From Bacteriovoracaceae bacterium UBA7317 (lineage in GTDB: Bacteria > Bdellovibrionota > Bacteriovoracia > Bacteriovoracales > Bacteriovoracaceae), in contig DKQD01000023.1 in assembly GCA_002474345.1 (NCBI GenBank), positions 1 through 6,715 on the forward strand: DNA of 6,715 nt, given 5' to 3'. Positions 1-5,819 of this stretch are shown piece after piece. The notes beneath the pieces are model-generated. The model was not told the origin of the DNA. It ran no database searches and saw only the letters and a list, made by a program, of their open reading frames with translations. The translations under genes and the position numbers were made by a program. Positions within the stretch are counted from its first letter, which is position 1. The number at the start of each line of letters is the position of its first letter.

Positions 1-123
1 AGGAAATCTCTCAATGAAATAAAAGAGATTCTTACTTCTATGGGACTTGGCCTTGGGATGAAAGTTGATTCAATAATGAAAGAGGTTCAAGAGAGTCAAA
101 AAGCAGACAGCAATCAATCTTGA
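1..123 (+). CDS. rpoA: DNA-directed RNA polymerase alpha subunit, C-terminal end (partial)
   Basis: The window opens inside a gene whose last 40 codons are visible, ending in TGA. The translation begins RKSLNEIKEIL and continues through GLGLGMKVD, which matches the final helix and loop of the RNA polymerase alpha C-terminal domain (in E. coli the equivalent stretch is KKSLTEIKDVL...GLSLGM). This domain contacts promoter UP elements and transcription activators; alpha dimers nucleate assembly of the polymerase core. After the conserved part there is a short polar tail ending in NQS. rplQ follows 31 bp downstream, the usual rpoA-rplQ order at the end of the bacterial ribosomal protein alpha operon, which supports the call independently. 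The start and most of the gene are outside the window. Confidence 0.93.
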   Translation, partial: RKSLNEIKEILTSMGLGLGMKVDSIMKEVQESQKADSNQS

Positions 124-154
124 ACAACAAAAATGTGAATTCGGAGTAAATGAT

Positions 155-508
155 ATGAGACATAAAAAACATAAATATAAAATCGGTTCTAACCCTACAC
201 ATAGACAGGCTATAATTAAAGGCTTAGCACTTGATATAATCACTCATGGAAAAGTTAAGACTACTCATGCAAAGTGTAAAGCTGTACAGCCGTACCTTGA
301 AAAGCTGATTACAATAGCTAAGAATGACAGTGTTGCTAATAGAAGACTTGTATCTTCTAGACTACCAAAAAAAGATGTTGTTAAAAAACTCTTTTCTGAA
401 GTAAGCCCAAAATATAAAGAAAGAAAAGGTGGCTATACGAGAGTTGTTAAGCTTGCTGATGGCCGAGTGGGTGATAATGCTGAAATGAGTTACATAATGC
501 TAGTTTAA
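155..508 (+). CDS. rplQ: 50S ribosomal protein L17
   Basis: This 117-residue protein is a typical bacterial L17 (bL17), a component of the large ribosomal subunit located near the peptide exit tunnel. Family hallmarks are visible: the basic start MRHKKHKYKIGSNPTHRQA, the KTTHAKCKAVQPYLEKLIT segment, DSVANRRL, and the C-terminal GGYTRVVKLADGRVGDNAEM ending in a final hydrophobic valine. The length is normal for the family (about 115-130 residues). The start is supported by the conserved MRHKK beginning and by GGAG at 143-146, eight bases ahead of the ATG. It follows rpoA by 31 bp, the standard order, and should be transcribed with it. The next gene begins one base after its stop codon. No oddities in the protein itself. 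Confidence 0.98.
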   Translation: MRHKKHKYKIGSNPTHRQAIIKGLALDIITHGKVKTTHAKCKAVQPYLEKLITIAKNDSVANRRLVSSRLPKKDVVKKLFSEVSPKYKERKGGYTRVVKLADGRVGDNAEMSYIMLV

Positions 509-509
509 T

Positions 510-1082
510 ATGAAGTTTACGGGCAATGTTACATTTAAATTATTAATATTCATTTTTATTTTAAGTGGTACTTTGTCCTACTCTTTTTATCTTAAAAAAA
601 GCTTCTCTAATTTAGAGGAGCATAATTTAAAACCTATCCTTAAAATTATTCCAGATATAGAAATAGTTGATAGTTTAACTAAGAAAAAGATTAATTTGAA
701 AAAAGAATCCATTGAGAATCAAAACGGATCCTTTGTTCATTTCTGGGGTACTTGGTGTGGACCTTGTGAAGAAGAATTGCCATCATTTATTGAATTGAGT
801 AAAAAGTTTCAGAAATCGGGTGAAACATTCTTTTTGGTTGCTGTTAATGATAATAAAAAGGACCTTAAAAAGTTCTTAAAAAGATTTAAGTCCTTGCCCA
901 CGAATATTAAGATTCTATTGGATAATTCAGGTACCTTAATGAGCTCATTTGGAGTTGTTAAAGTTCCAGAAACGTTTATTTTTGATAATAAGGGACGGTC
1001 TTTAAAGAAGTTTTCAGGACCTCAAGACTGGAGTTACTCTTATTACTTTAAAACAATAAACGACCTATTTAGAGATTCATAA
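510..1082 (+). CDS. Membrane-anchored TlpA/ResA-type thioredoxin-like protein
   Basis: A 190-residue protein with an N-terminal hydrophobic segment at about residues 9-28, preceded by lysines, and then a thioredoxin-fold domain. There is no lipobox cysteine, so it is probably a signal anchor or signal peptide placing the domain in the periplasm. The active site is WGTWCGPCEEEL with the redox pair C83 and C86, and the cis-proline loop is VPETFIFDNKG with P153. The W-x-T-WCGPC pattern and Glu-rich flank are typical of the TlpA/ResA/DsbE group, which keep cysteines reduced in the periplasm, for example during cytochrome c maturation; the true substrate here is unknown. It starts one base after the rplQ stop with no clear Shine-Dalgarno sequence, suggesting translational coupling to rplQ. 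No cytochrome biogenesis genes are in the window. The fold is secure, the specific role is not. Confidence 0.88.
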   Translation: MKFTGNVTFKLLIFIFILSGTLSYSFYLKKSFSNLEEHNLKPILKIIPDIEIVDSLTKKKINLKKESIENQNGSFVHFWGTWCGPCEEELPSFIELSKKFQKSGETFFLVAVNDNKKDLKKFLKRFKSLPTNIKILLDNSGTLMSSFGVVKVPETFIFDNKGRSLKKFSGPQDWSYSYYFKTINDLFRDS

Positions 1083-1087
1083 ACCTA

Positions 1088-1113
1088 TTTCTAATATTTC
1101 CTTTTTTTAATCC
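1088..1113 (+). repeat. T-rich intergenic element, copy 1
   Basis: A 26-base tract six bases behind the TlpA-like gene begins TTTCTAAT, passes through CC and a run of seven T, and ends AATCC. A closely similar tract occurs at 2744-2767 in the other main intergenic gap; the two differ by two small gaps and a few substitutions. No stable GC stem precedes the T run, so it is not a standard intrinsic terminator. It could be a shared upstream promoter element, a binding site, or simply AT-rich coincidence. The function is unknown. Confidence 0.35.
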
Positions 1114-1120
1114 GATTAAA
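1106..1120. promoter_or_regulatory. 15-nt perfect palindrome, possible operator upstream of the sigma-54 regulator gene
   Basis: TTTAATCCGATTAAA is an exact inverted repeat with 7-base arms (TTTAATC and GATTAAA) around a single central C. It lies 33 bases upstream of the regulator's start codon and overlaps the end of the T-rich element. Symmetry and position fit a site for a dimeric DNA-binding protein, possibly the downstream regulator acting on its own gene. The one-base loop makes an RNA hairpin unlikely. In AT-rich DNA such palindromes also arise by chance, and no protein is known to bind it. Confidence 0.35.
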
Positions 1121-1142
1121 CACAAGAGGTCCTTCTTTAGTT

Positions 1143-1157
1143 ATGGGGATAATTTGA
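1143..1157 (+). other. Four-codon mini-ORF overlapping the TTG start of the regulator gene
   Basis: ATG GGG ATA ATT TGA would encode the tetrapeptide MGII. Its stop codon (1155-1157) overlaps the TTG start (1154-1156) in a TTGA arrangement like the ATGA overlap seen between the carboxyltransferase and biotin carboxylase genes. AAGAGG lies at 1124-1129, 13 bases ahead of this ATG, a little far for an ideal ribosome binding site. The GGGG at 1145-1148 inside the mini-ORF is five bases ahead of the TTG and could serve as that start's own Shine-Dalgarno sequence. Whether the mini-ORF is translated cannot be seen. Confidence 0.2.
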
Positions 1158-2719
1158 ACTGGCAAGATTTAAACAGACTCCATGTGGTGTCTAATTTAAA
1201 AAAAATACTGGGGAAGTGGTATTCCTTAGATTGTATTTTCCTTGATGAAAAGGGGAGAGTTAAAACCAACTTCTTAGAAGATAGTTATTTCTTGTATAGT
1301 GACTTTTTTATTAGTCAAATCGGGTCTGCAGAGGGTCGCGAAAACTTTAATTCTGATTTAGAAAAAGTTCACGACTCACTACTGCAATCGGAAGAAGAAA
1401 TGCTAATTTATCCCTCAAGTTTTGCAAATGTTAACTTTGTATGTTGCAAACTTATTTATGAGAATAAACTGGTGGGCTCAGTTATTGGCTACCCTTTTGT
1501 TTTTAATAATAAAGTAGATGACCTTGACTCAATAATTAAAAGTTTATTGACCCAATGGAAAGTTGATGTAATTCAAATACAAAAAACCATTACTTCTCTT
1601 AAGGTGTCCGATAATAATTTAGAATACTTAAAAGATTTGATTAGCCTCGTTTCCCAAGAGATAATTACTTTTCACAATGAAATCAATACTAGGGAAGAAA
1701 GAATAAAAGATCTAAGCTCAGAGCTAGGTAGTCGATTTAGATTCCATACTATGATCGGTAAATCAGCAAAAATGAAAAAAATTTATAGGCTCCTTGAAAA
1801 AGTTTCTTCTTCAGATGCAAGTGTTTTTATACAGGGTGAAAATGGTACAGGTAAAGAGCTTGTTGCTAGGGCAGTACATTATTTTTCTGCTAGAAAAGAT
1901 AACATGTTTCTTGCCGTAAATTGTTCAGCTTTTAATGAAAACCTTTTAGACTCGGAGTTATTTGGATATGAAAAAGGAGCTTTTACTGGTGCAAATAAGA
2001 CTAAAAAAGGACTTTTTGAAGCCGCAGATGGGGGCACCCTTTTTTTAGATGAAATAGGCGATACGAGCCTAAGCATGCAGGTAAAATTATTGAGAGTTCT
2101 TCAAGAAGGAACCTTCCTCCCTGTTGGTAGTGTTACCCCAAAGAAGACAAATGTGAGAATTATAGCTGCTACTAACAAAAATATAAAAGAAATGATGATT
2201 GAAGGAAGCTTTAGGGAAGATTTGTTTTATAGGGTTAATGTTATAAATATTTCTATTCCTTCTTTAAGAGAAAGGAAAGAAGACATTAGTTTGCTTATAG
2301 ACCACTTTCTTAGCGTTAAATGTGGTGAGATTGGTAAAGTGATTAAAGTTCTTTCTTCAGCTTGTTTAGAAAAAATATTAAATTACTCTTGGCCAGGAAA
2401 TGTAAGACAACTGGAAAATGAAGTTGAGAGATTAGTGGTATTATCTGGCGATAATAAGATTGTTACACCTGATTTGCTAAGTCCAACAATCCTTGAGTTT
2501 GGAAGTAAAATTGATAGTGATAAAGAGTTGGTTAACCTGAATGGAAAGTTGAAAGATGCACTGGAAGAAGTTGAAATTTTAATGATTAGGGAAGGGTTAC
2601 AAAGGTGTGGATTTAATAAAACAAAACTTTCGAAGGAGCTAGGAATAAGTAGAGCAAGCCTTATTTCAAAAGTAGAAAAATACGGCTTAGATAAAAGAAA
2701 AAAGCCTGAAGCTGCTTAG
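1154..2719 (+). CDS. Sigma-54-dependent transcriptional activator (AAA+, Fis-type HTH) with unassigned N-terminal sensor region
   Basis: A 521-residue bacterial enhancer-binding protein that would use ATP hydrolysis to open sigma-54 RNA polymerase promoters. Residues about 1-150 form an N-terminal region I cannot assign firmly; the alternating hydrophobic pattern around residues 92-118 suggests a GAF- or PocR-like ligand-binding fold. There is no recognisable phospho-acceptor receiver domain. A helical linker spans about 150-195. The AAA+ domain has Walker A GENGTGKE (228-235), the sigma-54-contacting GAFTGA loop (275-280), Walker B GGTLFLDEI (293-301), sensor I ATN (339-341), arginine-finger region FREDLFYR (353-360) and WPGNVRQLEN (413-422). 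A Fis-type helix-turn-helix occupies about 470-515. The start is TTG with GGGG five bases upstream; the next in-frame Met is at residue 83, inside the N-terminal region, so TTG is preferred. It stands alone between two intergenic gaps, immediately upstream of the carboxylase operon. Its target is unknown. Confidence 0.93.
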   Translation: MNWQDLNRLHVVSNLKKILGKWYSLDCIFLDEKGRVKTNFLEDSYFLYSDFFISQIGSAEGRENFNSDLEKVHDSLLQSEEEMLIYPSSFANVNFVCCKLIYENKLVGSVIGYPFVFNNKVDDLDSIIKSLLTQWKVDVIQIQKTITSLKVSDNNLEYLKDLISLVSQEIITFHNEINTREERIKDLSSELGSRFRFHTMIGKSAKMKKIYRLLEKVSSSDASVFIQGENGTGKELVARAVHYFSARKDNMFLAVNCSAFNENLLDSELFGYEKGAFTGANKTKKGLFEAADGGTLFLDEIGDTSLSMQVKLLRVLQEGTFLPVGSVTPKKTNVRIIAATNKNIKEMMIEGSFREDLFYRVNVINISIPSLRERKEDISLLIDHFLSVKCGEIGKVIKVLSSACLEKILNYSWPGNVRQLENEVERLVVLSGDNKIVTPDLLSPTILEFGSKIDSDKELVNLNGKLKDALEEVEILMIREGLQRCGFNKTKLSKELGISRASLISKVEKYGLDKRKKPEAA

Positions 2720-2743
2720 CATATGTGTCTTAAATTTTTTTCT

Positions 2744-2767
2744 TTTCTAATTTACCTTTTTTAATTC
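2744..2767 (+). repeat. T-rich intergenic element, copy 2
   Basis: A 24-base tract begins TTTCTAAT, passes through ACC and a run of six T, and ends AATTC. It closely resembles the tract at 1088-1113. It lies 24 bases behind the regulator gene and about 30 bases upstream of the carboxylase operon's -10 box, and forms the left part of an AT hairpin. Its location immediately upstream of a promoter would suit an UP element or a regulator site, but low sequence complexity makes chance similarity possible. Confidence 0.35.
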
Positions 2768-2780
2768 AAAAAAAATTAGA
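2746..2780. promoter_or_regulatory. AT-rich inverted repeat overlapping the -35 region of the carboxylase operon
   Basis: TCTAATTT (2746-2753) and AAATTAGA (2773-2780) are perfect 8-base inverted arms. Inside them, TTTTT (2757-2761) can pair with AAAAA (2768-2772) around a six-base loop, leaving ACC bulged on the left. The right arm covers the likely -35 hexamer, so a protein bound here could block or assist polymerase. As an RNA structure it is weak, almost all A-U, and is not followed by a clean U tract, so it is a poor terminator. An operator is possible but unproven. Confidence 0.35.
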
Positions 2781-2804
2781 CCTCTTTTGAAACTCCGGTA
2801 TAAT
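2777..2804 (+). promoter_or_regulatory. Predicted housekeeping-sigma promoter of the carboxylase operon
   Basis: TATAAT at 2799-2804 is a perfect -10 hexamer. Sixteen bases upstream, TAGACC (2777-2782) matches the TTGACA -35 consensus at four of six positions. Transcription would begin around 2810-2812, about 20 bases ahead of the ATG at 2830. Because the -10 box contains the first two bases of the earlier in-frame ATG at 2803, a transcript from here cannot use that ATG. No GG-N10-GC sigma-54 spacing is visible in this gap. Confidence 0.6.
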
Positions 2805-2820
2805 GCTATCCAATTTAATT

Positions 2821-2826
2821 GGAGGG
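2821..2826 (+). promoter_or_regulatory. Ribosome binding site that sets the carboxyltransferase start
   Basis: GGAGGG sits three bases before the ATG at 2830 and is the strongest Shine-Dalgarno match in the window. The alternative in-frame ATG at 2803 has only CCGG nearby and lies within the -10 promoter box, so 2830 is the better start. Confidence 0.75.
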
Positions 2827-2829
2827 CTA

Positions 2830-4392
2830 ATGTCTGAGACTCAGGAAGAAAAGAGAAACTACCTTAATGAGCTTCGTTTAAAATCTACTTACCTAGGTGG
2901 GGAAGAGAGAGTAAAGAAGCAGCATGACTTAGGGAAATATACAGCACGAGAAAGAATTCAAAAGCTTTTGGATCCAGATACTTTTATTGAATTTGATAAA
3001 TTTGTTTCCCATAAGTGTCATCAATTCGAAATGGAAAAGAAGAAGTTCTTGGGGGATGGAGTCGTTACCGGGTTAGGCGAAATAAACGGCCAAAAAGTTG
3101 CGCTTTATTCACAGGACTTTACTTGTTGGGGGGGAGCATTGGGTGCGGCCCACGCTCAAAAAATTTGTAAAATAATGGATTACGCTCTCAGGAATAGGGT
3201 TCCAATTATTGGTATTAGTGATTCAGGTGGAGCTAGAATACAAGAAGGAGTTGAAAGCCTTGGGGGCTATGCAGAAATTTTTTACCGTAATGTAAAGTGC
3301 TCTGGCGTAATACCACAGATTTCTTTGATAATGGGTCCTTGCGCTGGAGGGGCTGTTTATTCACCGGCAATAACAGATTTTGTTTTTATGGTAGAGGGCT
3401 CTTCTTACATGTTTGTAACTGGACCTGAGGTAATAAAAACAGTTACTCATGAAGAAGTTACTAAGGAAGATTTGGGAGGGGCGAAAACGCATAGTGAAGT
3501 CTCTGGAATTTCTAGCGTAACCTGCAAAAATGAAGATGATTGCTTTGAAAGAGTTCGTGAACTTTTAGGTTTTATTCCTCCACATAATTTCTATAAGGCT
3601 GAGAAAAAGTGGACGTCTGATTCAGTCTCAAGAGAAAATTCAAAATTAAAGAGTATGATTCCAGATAATCCAAAAAAACCCTACGACATGAGGGATATCA
3701 TTACTGAAATAATTGATGATGGAAACTTTTTAGAAATTCAAAAGGATTACGCAAAAAATATAATAATAGGTTTTTCTTCAATAGGTGGGATTAAATTAGG
3801 TATAGTTGCTAACCAACCAGCTCACCTTGCTGGAGTTTTAGATATAGATTCATCAGTAAAGGCTGCAAGATTTGTAAGGTTCTGTGATGCATTTGATATT
3901 CCTATATTGACTTTAGTTGATGTTCCTGGCTTCTTGCCTGGTACCCAGCAAGAGTTTGGAGGTATTATAAAGCACGGGTCTAAGCTTTTATATGCTTTTT
4001 CTGAAGCAACGACACCCCTCATAACAATAATAACTAGGAAAGCATATGGTGGAGCTTATGATGTTATGGCATCCAAACATATTAGAGCGGATGTTAATTT
4101 AGCGTATCCGTCCGGAGAGATTGCAGTTATGGGAGCTGAAGGAGCAGTAAATATAGTTTTTAGAAAAGACCTCGTTGGCTTAGAGGGAAAAGAGCTTGAA
4201 GAAAAAAGAGCCGAATTGGTCCGCTCGTATGAAAAAGAGTTTGCAAACCCTTATAAGGCTGCTGAGTTAGGCTATTTAGATAATATTATCCTTCCTGAAG
4301 AAACGAGGGGTATAGTTTACAAATATCTTTGTTCTTTGAAGAATAAAAAACACTATTTTCCAAAAAGAAAGCACGGGAATATTCAGTTATGA
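2830..4392 (+). CDS. pccB: Acyl-CoA carboxylase carboxyltransferase (beta) subunit, probably propionyl-CoA carboxylase
   Basis: A 520-residue carboxyltransferase that moves the carboxyl group from carboxybiotin to an acyl-CoA in the cytoplasm. It has the two crotonase-like halves expected of PccB, with normal length (510-540). The N-terminal half shows ISDSGGARIQEGV (about 129-141) and the Gly-rich GPCAGGAVYS (169-178), which form the CoA-side oxyanion pocket. The C-terminal half shows VDVPGFLPGTQQ and RKAYGGAYDVM (403-413). The Asp in GGAYDVM (D411) is the residue that in actinobacterial PccB favours propionyl-CoA, where acetyl-CoA-accepting relatives carry Ile; it is also Asp in human PCCB. 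This makes propionyl-CoA the likeliest substrate and argues against methylcrotonyl-CoA. A methylmalonyl-CoA decarboxylase role is less likely, as no membrane subunit is nearby. The start at 2830 is chosen over the in-frame ATG at 2803 because of the ribosome binding site and promoter positions. It overlaps the biotin carboxylase gene by four bases (ATGA). Confidence 0.93.
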   Translation: MSETQEEKRNYLNELRLKSTYLGGEERVKKQHDLGKYTARERIQKLLDPDTFIEFDKFVSHKCHQFEMEKKKFLGDGVVTGLGEINGQKVALYSQDFTCWGGALGAAHAQKICKIMDYALRNRVPIIGISDSGGARIQEGVESLGGYAEIFYRNVKCSGVIPQISLIMGPCAGGAVYSPAITDFVFMVEGSSYMFVTGPEVIKTVTHEEVTKEDLGGAKTHSEVSGISSVTCKNEDDCFERVRELLGFIPPHNFYKAEKKWTSDSVSRENSKLKSMIPDNPKKPYDMRDIITEIIDDGNFLEIQKDYAKNIIIGFSSIGGIKLGIVANQPAHLAGVLDIDSSVKAARFVRFCDAFDIPILTLVDVPGFLPGTQQEFGGIIKHGSKLLYAFSEATTPLITIITRKAYGGAYDVMASKHIRADVNLAYPSGEIAVMGAEGAVNIVFRKDLVGLEGKELEEKRAELVRSYEKEFANPYKAAELGYLDNIILPEETRGIVYKYLCSLKNKKHYFPKRKHGNIQL

Positions 4393-5819
4393 CTAGTAAG
4401 AGAATCTTGATTATTAATAGAGGTGAGATAGCTGCACGGATTGCAAAAGCTATACGTGAATTGGGTCATACAGCTATAGGTGTTTGGACAGATAGTGAAG
4501 TTGAAGCTTCTCATCTTCAGTTTTGTGATGAGTGGGTTAACTTAGAAGGGAAAAGCAATACCGAAACTTATCTGAATATTCCAAAAATATTAGATTTAAT
4601 TAAAAGTAATAGTGTTGATGCTGTTCACCCGGGTTACGGCTTTTTGGCCGAGAATGCTGACTTTGCGGAGGCATTAGCTCGAGAAGGGGTAATATTCATT
4701 GGTCCTCATTCTGAAGCGATAAGGCTCATGGGAGACAAGGCTATTTCTAAAAAAAAGGCATTGGAAAGTAATGTTCCAGTGGTTCCAGGTTCTAAAGGGG
4801 TTGTTGATACTCTAGATGAAGCTTTTTTGGTTTGTGATGAAATAGGTTTTCCAATTCTTTTGAAGGCTGTTGCTGGAGGCGGTGGCAAAGGTATGAGAGC
4901 TTGTTTCAGTCGGGAAGAGGTTCAAATAAACTTTGAGGTAGTCCAAAGAGAATCCCTAGCAGCTTTTGGTAATGGAGACTTGCTTGTTGAAAAGCTAATT
5001 GTAAACCCGAGGCATATTGAAGTGCAGGTTTTAGGAGATAAAAAGGGAAATATTTTTCATTTCTATGAAAGGGAATGCTCTATTCAAAGGCGCCACCAGA
5101 AAATTGTTGAAGAAGCTCCTTCGCCGTTTATTGGAGAGGATGATGATCTAAGAAATAAGATATGCGAAACAGCTGTAAGCCTTGCTAAAGCAGTTAAATA
5201 TGACTCTGCTGGAACGGTTGAGTTTATTATGGGTGAAGACAAGTCCTTTTACTTTTTAGAAATGAATACAAGAATACAGGTAGAGCACCCTGTTACTGAG
5301 AAAATAACTGGAATAGATTTGATTGTTTGTATGATTCAAGCCGCCTTAGAAGATGACGTTGGTATTCCAAATCAATCATGGATTAGACGCTCCGGGCATG
5401 CAATTGAATGCAGAGTTTGTGCGGAAGATCCAATAACAATGTTACCTGCTCCAGGCACATTGACTGGGTTTGAAACTTGTTTTCCTCAGGGAACTAGGTT
5501 TGACAACTGTTTATACCCTGGCTTGGTTGTAACTCCTGACTTTGACCCTATGGTCGGGAAGCTTGTTGTTAAAGGAATTGTGAGAAGTGTGGCAATTAGA
5601 AAAATGAGAGCGGCACTAAATGGTCTATTGATTGAGGGCTTGAAGACTAATGTTCCTTTATTAAAAGAAATAATAAAAAATGAAAACTTTGTGAAAGGTG
5701 TGTATTCTACGGACTTTATTGAAGAAGAAAAACCTCAGGACCATGTGAGTCAAGAAAGAGATATTTTAAATATTTTCAAAAAATTAGCCATTGTTGAGGC
5801 AAGAAAGATAGGGCTTTAA
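4389..5819 (+). CDS. accC: Biotin carboxylase subunit of acyl-CoA carboxylase
   Basis: A 476-residue ATP-grasp enzyme that carboxylates biotin with bicarbonate and ATP. The domains are in the usual order: N-terminal IINRGEIAARI (8-18) and HPGYGFLAENA (80-90), the ATP-grasp lid GGGGKGMR (163-170), RRHQKIVEEAP (234-244), metal-binding E278 and E291, catalytic EMNTRIQVEHPVTE (291-304, with R295 and E299), and the C-terminal GHAIECRVCAEDP (336-348). All key residues known from E. coli AccC appear to be present. It is about 25-30 residues longer than AccC, with a charged tail after TDFIEEEK (441-448), and it lacks a carrier domain. It overlaps the carboxyltransferase gene by four bases, with GGGA ten bases before the ATG. 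Its TAA stop touches the next ATG in the same frame, so with the next gene it corresponds to a split PccA-type alpha subunit. It might also serve acetyl-CoA carboxylase; that cannot be judged here. Confidence 0.95.
   Translation: MTSKRILIINRGEIAARIAKAIRELGHTAIGVWTDSEVEASHLQFCDEWVNLEGKSNTETYLNIPKILDLIKSNSVDAVHPGYGFLAENADFAEALAREGVIFIGPHSEAIRLMGDKAISKKKALESNVPVVPGSKGVVDTLDEAFLVCDEIGFPILLKAVAGGGGKGMRACFSREEVQINFEVVQRESLAAFGNGDLLVEKLIVNPRHIEVQVLGDKKGNIFHFYERECSIQRRHQKIVEEAPSPFIGEDDDLRNKICETAVSLAKAVKYDSAGTVEFIMGEDKSFYFLEMNTRIQVEHPVTEKITGIDLIVCMIQAALEDDVGIPNQSWIRRSGHAIECRVCAEDPITMLPAPGTLTGFETCFPQGTRFDNCLYPGLVVTPDFDPMVGKLVVKGIVRSVAIRKMRAALNGLLIEGLKTNVPLLKEIIKNENFVKGVYSTDFIEEEKPQDHVSQERDILNIFKKLAIVEARKIGL
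5810..5813 (+). promoter_or_regulatory. Ribosome binding site for the biotin carrier gene inside the biotin carboxylase gene
   Basis: AGGG ends six bases before the ATG at 5820, within the last codons of the biotin carboxylase gene. It supports a genuine separate translation start after the TAA stop, rather than a fused gene interrupted by a sequencing error. Confidence 0.5.

Noticed and set aside
5..30. Inverted repeat AATCTCT / AGAGATT near the window start
   Set aside because: It lies in conserved rpoA coding sequence and is explained by codons of the alpha C-terminal domain; no T tract follows.
1083..1113. Intrinsic terminator after the TlpA-like gene
   Set aside because: There is a T run but no preceding stable GC stem, so the standard terminator model is not met.
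1148..1153. GATAAT as a -10 box just before the regulator's TTG
   Set aside because: Transcription from it would start inside the coding sequence and there is no matching -35 at 16-18 bases upstream.
1879..2076. Minus-strand open frame of 65 codons
   Set aside because: It is antisense to the AAA+ core of the regulator (the GAFTGA/Walker B region) and its sequence has no recognisable family.
2787..2792. TTGAAA as a -35 hexamer for the TATAAT box
   Set aside because: The spacing to the -10 box is only six bases, far too short for a sigma-70-type promoter.
3822..4022. Minus-strand open frame of 66 codons
   Set aside because: It is antisense to the conserved C-terminal half of the carboxyltransferase; a shadow of codon constraints there.
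4706..4888. Minus-strand open frame of 60 codons, Pro-rich start
   Set aside because: The Pro run is just the reverse of the Gly-rich ATP-grasp loop of biotin carboxylase; no ribosome binding site or family support.
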